Assembly (NCBI RefSeq): GCF_030463535.1
Contig: NC_132888.1
Location: 9,934,081 to 9,998,080 of the forward strand
Origin: Salminus brasiliensis
Lineage: Eukaryota > Chordata > Actinopteri > Characiformes > Bryconidae
DNA: 64,000 bases
Direction of reading: 5' to 3'
How positions within the stretch are numbered: the stretch's first letter is position 1; each line of letters starts with the position of its first letter. Below the pieces are notes generated by a model. That model had not been told where the DNA came from. It searched no databases and worked only from the letters and a program-made list of their open reading frames with translations. This document shows, piece by piece, positions 25,101-37,762 of the stretch. Position numbers and translations under genes: made by a program.

Positions 25101-28100
25101 GTGTGGTGGATTCGGGTTTGGTACTAAAAATAACCAAGTCCTTGGACGTGCAAGCTGCAGTAAAGTAGATCTCTAGGAGGCAAACCTGTCAGTTAATGTT
25201 TCCAGACTAAACAGAGCTCTAGGCATATCTTCCCATCAACTTGAGGAAAAAAGGTTGGGCTTAAAATGCTTTATTAAGGAGACTTACGGAGGCAGATGTT
25301 TGGAGCGTGGATCCCACACCTTAGGGTCTTGACTGTTGAACCAGCTAAACACCTCCTCCATCAGCTGAACAGAAAGGTTGAAAGGATAAAAGGAAGTGTG
25401 TCAGAAATCTACAATTGCTTTCCTGTGTTTTTTTTCTTTCACCATATTTTCCACATACTAAATGGTTTCAGGTCATCATACTAAACAAGACAAGAAGAAC
25501 AAGCTTTAAAAGAACCCAAGCTTTTAAATTATGATTATTTGACTGTTAACATTCACCCAAAAAAATTAAGACGTTTGCAAAACCTACAGTGTCTATAAAA
25601 GTATTCACCCCTTTTGACATTTTCCCTTTTTATTGCTTTAATAAATGAACGCAGGGTCAATTTTATTTTGACAAGAATTTACCAAATAACTCTAATTAAC
25701 TCTACAGTGTAATGACAATTAAATTAAAATATCTAATGCAAAACAAGTGATTGCAAAAATATTCACCCCCTATAAAGTGACTGACCTCATTCAACAGAGC
25801 TCCAGGCAACAGGTGCTTGCATTCAGACACTTAGTGTACTGGAGATCACCTGAGTGCAATAAATGTGTCTACTGACTGTAGTGTAAAGACACCTGTCTGG
25901 AAGGCCCAGACACTGGTTAATCAGTATTCCTGGTTACAAATACACCAGGAAGACAAAAAAAAAAAACACTCCATGCAACTCTGGGAAGAGAGGGCGTGTG
26001 AAACCCTGGAGATCAGTCATTCACTTTGCTGTGGGGGAATTCTGATTCACTCTTTATGGCAGCAAGCAGAGGCGGAATTGCCAATTAAACGCCCATAGCA
26101 TTTCGTCATGGTTTCATTACTCCACTCTTTTTTGTTCGGACTGTTGACACTCTTCTGCAGAGATCAGAATTTACAGCCTACAGCAGCAAAGCGCCCCTAC
26201 ACATCACCCTGTCACTAACATGTTTGACGGATGGCCAGATGAAAGTATGATGTTCTTATTATGGATTGCAATGTTTACAGCAGAAGTAACAGACTGTGTC
26301 TCAAAAAGTTCCATTAGTTAGTCAACAGAGCATTACATCTAAAGGACCGGAGGTTATTAAGACCTCTGATGTTTTCCTAACCCAGTTTCTTTTGCTTTCG
26401 GGCTATTTCACAATGCTGGAATAGTTCTATTAATGAAACGAGATCAACCGCATGACGGCAAATACTTCCCCCAGTAGTCGGTAGGTCTTTAATGAATAAA
26501 ATGACGTAAAATGTGCAGTGTGTGCTTACTCAGGTCGCTTTGTCTTGTACTACATTTAGTTAAAGAGATCTGAAACAATTATGTGTGAGAAAGGGAAGAA
26601 ATCAGAAGGGGCAAACAGCTTCGATATAATGCAATATGTTCTACCTTCAGACAGAACTTAGACAGACAGAATATAAAAGTGTAATAGGAAAACTCCCAGA
26701 CTACCAACTAAACTTACTGTCAACAATGCCACTCCCTTAACCAAGGCCAAACCGAAAACGAACGGGAAAACACAAACATTGAAATCCTAGAATGGAAGCT
26801 GGAACTAGTCCAGTTAAGAAGACTGGAGTAATATTAAAGGACATAATCTGACCTTTAAATAATAGGAACGAGCAAGAGCAGTGGGCTTTTGGTCCTCTGG
26901 TAACACATCCTCCTCTTCCAGCTTTTTGCGAATGACTCCTACCACATCTTCATGGAAAGATTTCTGCATAGCAAATATAGACAAAGACGATAGTTCCACA
27001 AAGTCATATATAAAAAATAAATAAAATAAATGTAAGTATTTCTAAGGGACGTACAACATAAAACAACATTCACAGAAAAAGTGTTGATGTTTTATGATGT
27101 TTTTTTTTATTAAACACACACCAGTGTTGTGTAAAGGCCTTTATCAAACTTTTTGCCCACAGCACGGAAATCACAAATAGGCAGCTCATCATCTTCATCG
27201 TCTCCATCATCAAGGTCATCCAAAGTAGAACACTTTATCTAAAATACACAAAGGAAAAGTGATCGGGTGAATAAATGACACGTTCAACATATAAAACATT
27301 AGAGAGAAGCTTGTTTATATTCTTTTATCCATTTATTTATTATTATTATAATGAAATATATATATATATTAATATTAAAAAGCAACAACAGACACAGACA
27401 CAGGCCGACATACACTATAGACAAAAGTATTGGGACACACCCTTTAATTACTAAGCTCAAGAGTTTCATTCAGTCTCATTGCCACAAGTGTATAAAATCA
27501 AGCACCTAGTCATGCAGTATGTCCATACACAAACATTAGTGAAAGAGTGGGTGGTTGACTGAGCTCACTGAACTCCAGCGCGGTTCTGTATGTAATAGAT
27601 TGCCACCATTGCAACAATGTCTTCCATGTGTTGGTGTCCCAATACTTTTGTCCGCTCAGTGTATAAATATTTTATTGTCATTTGATTATTAATATTTAAA
27701 CATTTTAAACCCACTGATACAATAATAACATTCTGCTTTATGAATCACCCCCTGGTCTGTGTTCTCACTGCCCTACATCTCAAGTGTGAGCTGGTTTTCA
27801 CTGTCACAGATGGCTCAAATGTGGAGGTGAAATTCCATTGTACTGCTGTGAAATGACACCAAAAGCCACCAAACTACTCCACAAGATAACGCATAGGCAA
27901 TGCAATCATATGTAAAGCTCAGCGTTCTAATTACCTGATTACCAGAGCAACACACCTCTGGACTTTTGAGAAATCTGAGCTTACCTCCTTGCAGGTAACA
28001 AGGTGCTGCGTTAGAGTGGAGCTGAGAAGGCAAGCAAGCACCTTCTCCACACCAGCCCTGAGCTCCAGCATAAGCAGCTCCCTCCAGCCTCCTGCAGACT

Positions 28101-31100
28101 CATTCTCCTGCACTACACCAGGTTCTGCTTGAATGCAGGGTTGACACGAGTACACCACACTCTCAGGCAAGCTGGACAGGATCTCATAAAGGTCATCTGT
28201 AGAGAGGCAATGGTGAGGTAATGGTTAAGCATGAAAATAATCTAAGCGGATAGATAAAGACTTTCCTCCCTAGTATTTTTCATCTAAAAATCACAGTAAA
28301 AAGGTTATTTAAAAAAAACAAAACAAAAAACCTCAGCATGAAAAATATTGCTTGCGAAATATGTGACGTGATACAGGAATAAATTCATCATTAATACGCA
28401 CAGGCCAAATGTGGGTGGTGGAAAATTGAACAGGAACTATGGTCGATGAGTGCGAAACATTAATGTCTAGTTTCAATTTCTAAAGCTGGCAAAAGGTGAA
28501 AGACCTAAACATGACACTACTACCAAATGCTGATGTATATATGAGAGAGAGAGAGAGAGAGAGGCTTGTGAAATGTGGCCCTACCGCAGTCAAAGGAGGT
28601 CTCACACAAACGATGTGTGAAACCTGTTTCTAAAACAGCAGACACATACGCACATTTATTTCTTGCTTCAAAACCTTGGTTTCATTTGTCTACTGCGGGT
28701 TTGACTGCTGCTAATCATTTGTTGTTGTTGTGGTGTGTGCGCATGTGCGTGAGAATGTAAGAATTTGCAGTCTCAAACAGCAGGTTGCAATTTGGCCAGT
28801 AATTTGAAGTATTGTGGCTCCCTAATTAAGCATTCCATCATATACTCAGTTCCACAGAACACTGGACAGACATGTCTGACTCTCCGCCATCTGATTAAAT
28901 GAACAATACTGGGCAACATTCCACATCTTGTCGCTATCACAAGTTTTTAAGTTTACACAAGACAAAAAAAACCTTCCTAACTTTCAATGGAAGTCAATGT
29001 AAGACGTTTTTATATTTCAAGTCAAAGAACAACTGGCAGTTTCATACTACTTCAAAAAGTGAAACATTTCGCATGGCTGCGCATGGCTGTCTTTGCGCAT
29101 TTCTGCCATATACAACATTAGGTGTGTATATGAAGAGGGCACATAAAAAGGCTCTTAGAGGCTACTTCTTGACAGTATATCTTAAGATGAGAGATCGCTG
29201 ACTGCTAGACATACCTCTACCACGTACATTTTGCCCAGTTGACAGACTGGGGGCACATAATTGGACTGAGAGAAGCAGGATGGTCGTTTCAATGAATTTT
29301 CATCTTTGAATGGCCATCTATGCCGCTCTGACCAAGTTCACCATCACCTTTGTTTGCAGTGATGTTGTGAAGGAGAAACTCCAACTGCTACAGACTGGAA
29401 CTGCATATTCAAAACAGGTCTATATTCAAGGAGGTCAATGCTCGTTCACGCATTCCTGGGAATGTCTCCACCAGATTGCGACATTTCCTTGGCCTGCTGG
29501 GCCGCCAGATTTCTTGGCATCATTAGCATTAATGGAAACAGCTGGGACGCCAGCTTCAGTAGCCTATGAGTGTGCTGGATCTAGAGGTGCAGCTGGAAAC
29601 AACTGCAGGCAAAGGTTCTGCAGGAAGACAACACCTAATCTTGTGTCCAGTATAGCGCGCTTTTATTTAGCGATGTAAACACAGCGTCGCTACTGTTGAG
29701 CTCAGAGGGTAGATTACACTATGCTGACATATGGATTTAATAAATCCTCATGAATAACTCATACTCCTAGTCTGTCTGTCTGTATCTCTCTCTCTCTCAT
29801 TAGTATCCAGCATGTTCTCTATTAAAGCTATTGTGTCTGAGTTTTGTTCTGTTTGAGGCTAGAGTTCTTAAAACTACACTGGGATATTATTCAAAAAGTG
29901 AAAGATTTTTGCATGGCCATTTGTGTCATACACAACATTGTGTCTGTATATGAGGGTACTCTCTCTCTCTCACTCACACTTAACTAGAATTCTATTAAAA
30001 TGTGCAGAAATGTGTTTGTACAGGATGTAAACTTATTCACACTTAGAACAACAATGCACGTCACCTGACCTGGGGTACCCAAACTTTTGCATACAACTGT
30101 ATATGACTCTTTGCAGCGGCATACTCACCGGTCAGTCCCTCACACTTGGCATGGACCCAGTGGTTACATGTGGAACACTGCATCATTTGACTCTCGTAGT
30201 CGTTGTCCTCATAGCACTTGAAGCACATTGTACAGTAATTGCCTAGCAAAGCAAACACCAGGAATTCAAACACATTATTCAAATGCATGGATTCACACAC
30301 TTTTCACTTCTGAACACGTTAAGAACTGGCAACCATATTTGTTTTCAACTTGCAGCTGAACTGATCTGTGAGAAGGGGGCAGGAGGCACTTGCAGCCTGT
30401 GCAGCATGTGCTTTTGATTATTTGATCTGGACACAGCTGTGTTTTACCAGTGTGTTATGTAGTACTGTATCTATTTTCACCTGACTAAGTAATGAGAGCT
30501 TGGTGCATTAAAAAAAAATATGTTGTGTTTACCGGCATAAACAAAAACAGAGCCACACAGCTGGCAAAACTGTGCTGTTCTCACAGTGGACATACACAGC
30601 ATTAAAACCAACATCTCTTATAAGTGGATCAATACAGTGGTATGAAAACATTTGGGCACCCCTGATCATTTTCTTTTATAAATCATTGGCTGTTCGGATC
30701 AACAATTTCAGTTTAATATATCATATAGCAGACGAACAGTGATATTTCAAAAGTGAAATTAAGTTTATAGGATTTACAGAAAGTGTGCATTAATTATTTC
30801 AACGAAATTAGGCAGGTGCATAAATTTGGGCATCCTTGTCATTTTATTGATTTGAATACCTTTAGCACTAATTATTGGAAGACAAAATTTGTTTTGTAAG
30901 CTCATTGACCCTTGACCTACATACACAGGTGAATCCAATTATGAGAAGGAGGATAAGGCAGCCAATTGCAAGTTTTTCTCCTCTTTGCATCTTCTCTGAA
31001 GAGTGGCAACACGGGAGCCTCAAAACAACTCACAAATGACCTGGAAACAAAGACTGTTCAACATCATGGTTCAGGGGAAGGATACAAAAAGCTATCTCAG

Positions 31101-34100
31101 GTACTGGGAGTCTTGTTAAAGTTGAGGGTTGCATGGATTCCAGTCAATATCAACAGATTCTTGAGAACAGTGTTCAAGAATCAGTGACAAAGTCGCGCTG
31201 GGGCTGGATACCTCAACAAGACAACGTCCCTAAACACTGCTCAAAATCTACTAAGGCATTTATGCAGAGGAACAAGTACAACGTTCTGGAATGGCCATCT
31301 CAGTCCCCAGACCTGAAAATTATTGACAATCTGTGGTGTGATTTAAAGCAGGCTGTCCATGCTCAGAAACCATCAAACCTGACTGAACTGGAGATGTTTT
31401 GTAAAGGAGAATGGTCCAAAATACCTTCAACCAGAATCCAGACTCCCACTGGAAGCTATAGGAAGTGTTTAAAGGCTGTTATTTCTGCAAAAGGAGGATC
31501 TACTAAATATTGATGGAATTTTTCTGTTGGGGTGCCCAAATTTATGCACCTGCCTAATTTTGTTGAAATAATTATTGCACACTTTCTGTAAATCATATAA
31601 ACTTCATTTCACTTCTCAAATATCACTGTGTTCGTGTGCTATATGATATATTTAACTGAAATTGTTGATCCGAACAACCAATGATAAAGATAAAGTAAAA
31701 TTATCAAAATGATCAGGGGTGCCCAAACCTTTTCATATGTATAGTACAACTTGCTGAAAATACAGACTAGATTTCCAGCACAGACATCTGCTAACAGAAC
31801 GTGCGTGTGTGTGAGTGTGTGTTTATATATTGCAGTTAGTGAGTCAGGATGAGTACGAACTGACTAAGCTTGAAAAACCTATACCCAGAAAACACATTCC
31901 CAGTAAGTGGTTACTTACAAATGAAGTTTGTTAGAAATGATGACTCAGGACTTCAGACTCACAAACCTTTACGTGCTCTGCTCAATTCAAAGACTCTGGA
32001 TTTTAGAGTCCATTTTGTGTTGAGAAACCATGTGTTGTTTTATCTTTAAGATTAAAGATAAATTATTAAACAATACAGGCTCATAATGACAGGAAATCAT
32101 CATCTGCTGCAACAATGTGCTCCCTTTCTTGTGTCCAGGGGTTATCACAGAAGAACAGTACAGTCTGACCAGCCTTCAGGAATAACATCTGGTCATAAAT
32201 ATGAAAACATGACATGGCTGAACAGAAAAAACATGCATCTCGGCCTGATACGAAGCATTGCTGCTGCAGCCCATGAGGCTGAAGAAAAACAACAACAAAA
32301 AAAAATAATGTTGAAAGCTTAAAGCAATGGAAATCTGTCACAATCTGGCCACAATAAGCTCCCTTATTTCTTTTCCAATACGTGGTTCGGTATTCTCTGT
32401 CTTAATGGTATCAGGTAAGAATTCCACCAGTCAATGGATTCTGAAGTCACATTTTAGCTTGAACTTGCTTGAATTTCCAAGTCCCGAACAGAGAACAGGG
32501 ATCGTTTGCAAAGATTTGGACCTAAGCATTCCTGCAGGTAGGAGTGTCAGTGCTGTGTTCTGCACGGTCAAAAGCACCCAGTCAGTGGAAGAGGGGGCTA
32601 AACCAGACAGAAATTTATCAGCGACCAGTGTGTTATTCTTACCTGATCGGACTGATGCTCTAATGAAGGCAAAGGGACACAACCAAGTATTAGAGAATTA
32701 AAAAAATAATAACGTTAAAAAGTCTGTGTTTATTACAAACCAGAGAACAGCCCCACCAGTTTGTACAGAAGTACCTGTAGTTACTGAGTAATACACCTTG
32801 GAGTGTGAAAGGGTTAAAGTAGAAGTGAAGCACTCAGCAGTCTTCTGATGGTGAACTTTAATAAAAAACATTTCACTTTATCCCTCCTGACCTCACTGCA
32901 TGAACATCTTTGGTCTTTCGTTTCCTCAAGCAGAGGTAAATTTAGAATTTTTGCTTGCACTGCAAAAGCACATATTAAAAAGATCTCTCAACTCTCTTTC
33001 AGAACCTCTGTTAGCCAAGCTTCTTTAAATAGTCTCCATTTTCAAGCTCAATCGGAGCACTCATTTCTCTAAATCTGGTATGTAAACAATAATGTAGATC
33101 TAATTTGTAATAAGATGTAAAACTCTTATTTACAAAATGACAGTTTTTAATTAAAGCTGAAGAAAATCGGTTCAAGTAAGAGGTACCGTAACGAATGCAA
33201 TGTATGCATTCCTTAAAACTGCAACACTTTAGACTTTAGTGTCACAAACCAGTGGTCTGGTCTGTTTTTTTTTCTTCCTGTAAATAAATGTCTATTTTGT
33301 CAATCAACCCACACATTCGTAGTTCCCCCTAGGACTAGCAATGCTCCAGACACTAGGAGGGTACGGATGTAGGGTCCGCAGCTCTGCCTCGGCCAGCTCA
33401 CACACGCATGTGCCGGCCAACGACAACACGGATGTTAAACCTCAGCCTTCGACAACACAGATGTCAAACCTCGGACTCTGGTCTGGTCTTAACGGCTGAG
33501 ATGGTCAAAAAGAGATCTCATGTCTTCATAAGAAAAATGTTTTATGTCTGAGGCTGGGCTTCAAACCCACTTCCAAAAACCCAGTAACTCATAAATTCAC
33601 TGCCAAAGAGACAACTACACATTTGGCAGTATTGTCAAGCTAAATCCAACCAGATTCTGAACTGAACAAAACATGTGCTTAAAGAAACTACGTGCAAAAA
33701 CAGGAAAGAAAGAAGAACTAGTCTGAGCAGATGTACCACTGGACAGATTCCAAAACTCGCCCTGGGCTGTTACGCAAACTGGAATCATTCAACACATAAC
33801 TGGTGTTTGATTCATCTTTCAATTGATTCAAACAAGACCACACACTCAATCGTCCATTTCATTCTTTTCTGCATATGCTTATGGAATGGAAAAGTCAAAT
33901 TTCGGACCACAGAAACACTTCTTCCGAAAGATATTAAACAATAATATTTCCTGCTTTTTGTTGGAGTCTTTACAGTCCAAAAAGAATTGGATGGAGAACC
34001 ATCATTGCAGGCAACACAGTTTACTGCTCCACAGCTAAAAGGCTTTAAACCTCTCTAGCCCACATCTGTCCTTAGGCACAGTGGCAATAGGTTCATGTTT

Positions 34101-37100
34101 ATCTGCTCCAGAGAGTCCTATTCTTTTGGCAGTACTTCTCTAAAGGCACTAAACAACCTGTGTGTGCGCGCCCATTTGCACGTTTTTGTCAGCAATGGGT
34201 GCATTTTAAAGTAGCTGAATGCTATCATTCATTAAAAGGGGTGTCCATAAACACGTGCCTACAATTCGTGAGTTCTTGTCTTACCCTTGTCATATAGCCT
34301 TGTGCAATCAGGGCAGAGGCCTTTATCTTGGTCCCACTCTGTATCCCAGCTCTTTCCTGGGGTCACTCCGCAGCTTTTGCACCGGATGCAGGTCATGCAT
34401 ACCTTCGACAACACAGATGACAAACCTAGTTAATGCTTTGTACCTTTACCAACTGGCAAAATTAGGGACTTGTATATGGCGTTAGTAAGTGAGTAAAGCC
34501 AGGACCATGAGGCTCTTTAGATCTAAAAACACACCACCCTTCTATCTAGCCACTACTCATTTTAATTAAATGTACTTATTATGTATTTACTAAATTATTT
34601 ATTAACAGTCACATTTCATTAATACTTTAATAAATACATAACTAGCCATGAGCCAGCAATACTCACCCAGGACCTCTTACGCTTGTTTGGTTTGGGGTAG
34701 TTGGGGCCTAGACAGGCAGGGTGATAACAATTTTGACATCGTTCACACTCCAGCAGAGGCTATAAAAAGTAAGAAACGAACAAATAAATAAGCAAAAAAA
34801 GAAAGTAAATATGAATAAATATAATACACAATAAACAATACAAAGTACAAAAATAAAAGTAGATCGCACATTAAAAGAGTTTACATTTAGAGTGATGGCA
34901 ATGAAATTTTCTTGCATACAGTAACTTGGAATATTCAGTATTGAAGGAAATCAGTCCCACCTTTAAGGGTTTGTTCTTGCGACCACACACACGGCAAAAT
35001 CTGCAACGGCGACAGCACCAATTTTCCTTATTCTCCTCCAGGGGACGCTCTGATGGCTCCAAGCAAAAGGGATGGAATGGCTCACAGCACACTTGGCAGT
35101 ACAGCATCTGAAACAGACATTTTTTTGTCTTACACCATCGAAACTAAAACACAACATGTTTCAAAACAGCTAACCCTATGACCTCATTCAGACAAGTTTT
35201 TTATAGGTCATGGATTACACAATAAAACCCCTTGGAAGATCTTTTTTGTTCATCAGTATTATTACCACAACGTAAAGTTCCCAGTGCTTACTGTTCTAGG
35301 TTGATCTTTAATAAATTAGTACAACAACCTTGTCCTGTCCATTTTTAATAAATACAATGGCTGCTGCAACAAAAACCAATGTATACACATCATACAAAAG
35401 TATTGGGACACCTGCTCATTCACTGGATCTTCCAAAATCCAGGGTATTAGAAGAAGGAAAAAAGCTTACCCTGCATTTGTCAAAATGACTGTTTTTATTG
35501 TCCAGGAAAGACATTCTACCAGATCTTAGAGCATTGCTGTGAGGATTTGATTGCATTTAGCAACATAAGCATCAGTGAGGTCAGGATGTTGGATGCTCAC
35601 CACCCCACCTCACCCCCAACTCCACACCTCATTCCAAAAGTATTGGAGGGAGCACCAACCATCATTCCAGAGAACACAGTTCCACTGCTCCACAGCTCAA
35701 TTCTGGGGCTTTATTCCCCTCTAGCCCATGTCAGGCATTAGGGCAAAGTAACAATAGGTTTATGTTTATCTGCTCCAGAGAGTCCTATTCTATTGGCAGT
35801 ACTTCTCTACAGGGATTAGACAAGCTGTATATGTGCACATTTGCATCAGTAATGAGAACAACTTAAAGTAGCAGAATGCATTCATGAGACGGCGTGTCCA
35901 CAAACATTTGGACAGGTGAACGTGCTGAAAAGCATGGTAAAAAAGATTGCAGGAATGCTAAAAGTAATGCTAAAATGGAATAATTTGAACCATGCTGTGA
36001 GACACTCCCTGTACTGTACAAAGCTAAAAACCACACAGAGCTTCCACTGACTTCATAGTGAGTGATGTGTGAGTAATATAATAAGAACTGACACATATTA
36101 AACAGACAGCATTCATCACAATATTAAAAGCAGAAACATGACCTAATAAGGAGCCCTTAAGTCTGCAAAGAGAAGTACAAGTTAGTGTCAGGATGATCTC
36201 AGTTCGTACCTCATGCTGCCCCCTGCTAGCACACAGCAGACAAACGCTCTGTCGAATGAGAGGCACAGACGTGAGGATGCTCATGCCACCAGTTGACCAC
36301 ACACTCTGGACATTACAATCCTCCTGTAGAGAAAAGACAAATGAAACTAATCAGAATCAGAAAAAAACAGACAGTAAATGACAGGGAATATCTAAAACAT
36401 ACACTACCCTGACTACAAACGAAAATACAATATGATCATGTTAATTAAAAGGGAGTACACTCTTATGTATTCAAGTAAAGCATTTAGCTTCCCAATGGGG
36501 GTCAATCGATCTGTTGAGGATATGTCTCCCATTATCTGAATTTCTGGATTCTTTTTCCATACAATTTTAGAGTTTTATAATTTAAAAATACTAATAAAAC
36601 TAAAAGTAGGCTGACAATTTTATACCTTAAATGAAACCTTTATTTTATATTGCAGATTTTACTGCATATTGCTGCGGTCATGCAAAAAAAAACATAGATC
36701 TCAATTTTTGCTGTTATTATAATATAAAGTGAATCTGGTGGTTGTTCTTCACATTGGATCAGAAATCTGTGAGGAAAGAACCAATGGAAATGCTTTAAAA
36801 TAACTTGGAAAAAAATCATTTTACATTGACTTCCATTGAGAGTTTTCTCTTTCTCCGGTAAAGTTGACATTTTGAAGCTCTTTGTACAACAATGATGATA
36901 TATTACCCAAGAGAAGCTACTACAGATATACCGGAAAATCTTTTTTATGCTTAAATGAAGCTAACTGTTCATACGTTTAATATAATGGTCACTAAATTAC
37001 CCATCTATAACCATGAACAGGAAATCAGGCTTTTCTGTGCACTTTCTTTTTTAACCAGTAGTGTGACAATGTGTATTGTGAGTAGGTGCTGCCACCATGT

Positions 37101-37688
37101 GGTATAACCACAGCTACAAATTAAAATGCCTCTTTCATTTCCACACATTTAAAGCAAGTATAGCAATTAAATAATATAATGTGAAAATGTTTACTGACAG
37201 CAAAGAGTTCAGTAACCAGCAAGCAGTAATTTTCCCTGGCTTACCTTAAAGTCTACATGGATCTTGTATGTGGGCTCTGAAGGCTCATTCGCTCTCTGGG
37301 CAAAGCCATTAGCCAAGGCCGCCAGGACGCTGGGTGGGGTTTGCTCTTGAGGGCTCTGAGAAAAAAGGAAGGTTTAACAGGTTAATGGGTCACTCTGCTT
37401 TACCAGCGCCTGGTGTCTGAGAGACACACTGACGATTCTGTTACCTTCTCGGTTTTCCGTCTGATGGCTGGAACCCTGTTCAATCCTGACCTGCGATGCC
37501 GCGTTCCTTCATCAAGATCATCACCAACAAAGTCATCTAGTGATACGAAGTCTGCAATTTGGAAAGAAGGAATAAAAAAACGAAACCAATAAGGTTTCAC
37601 TAACCAACGCCCCCAGCCAGCGCATGGATTTGTTCATTTCCATCACAAGCTCACCTAATTTAACATCATTAAGCACCGATTTACCAAA

Positions 37689-37762
<74 letters not shown>

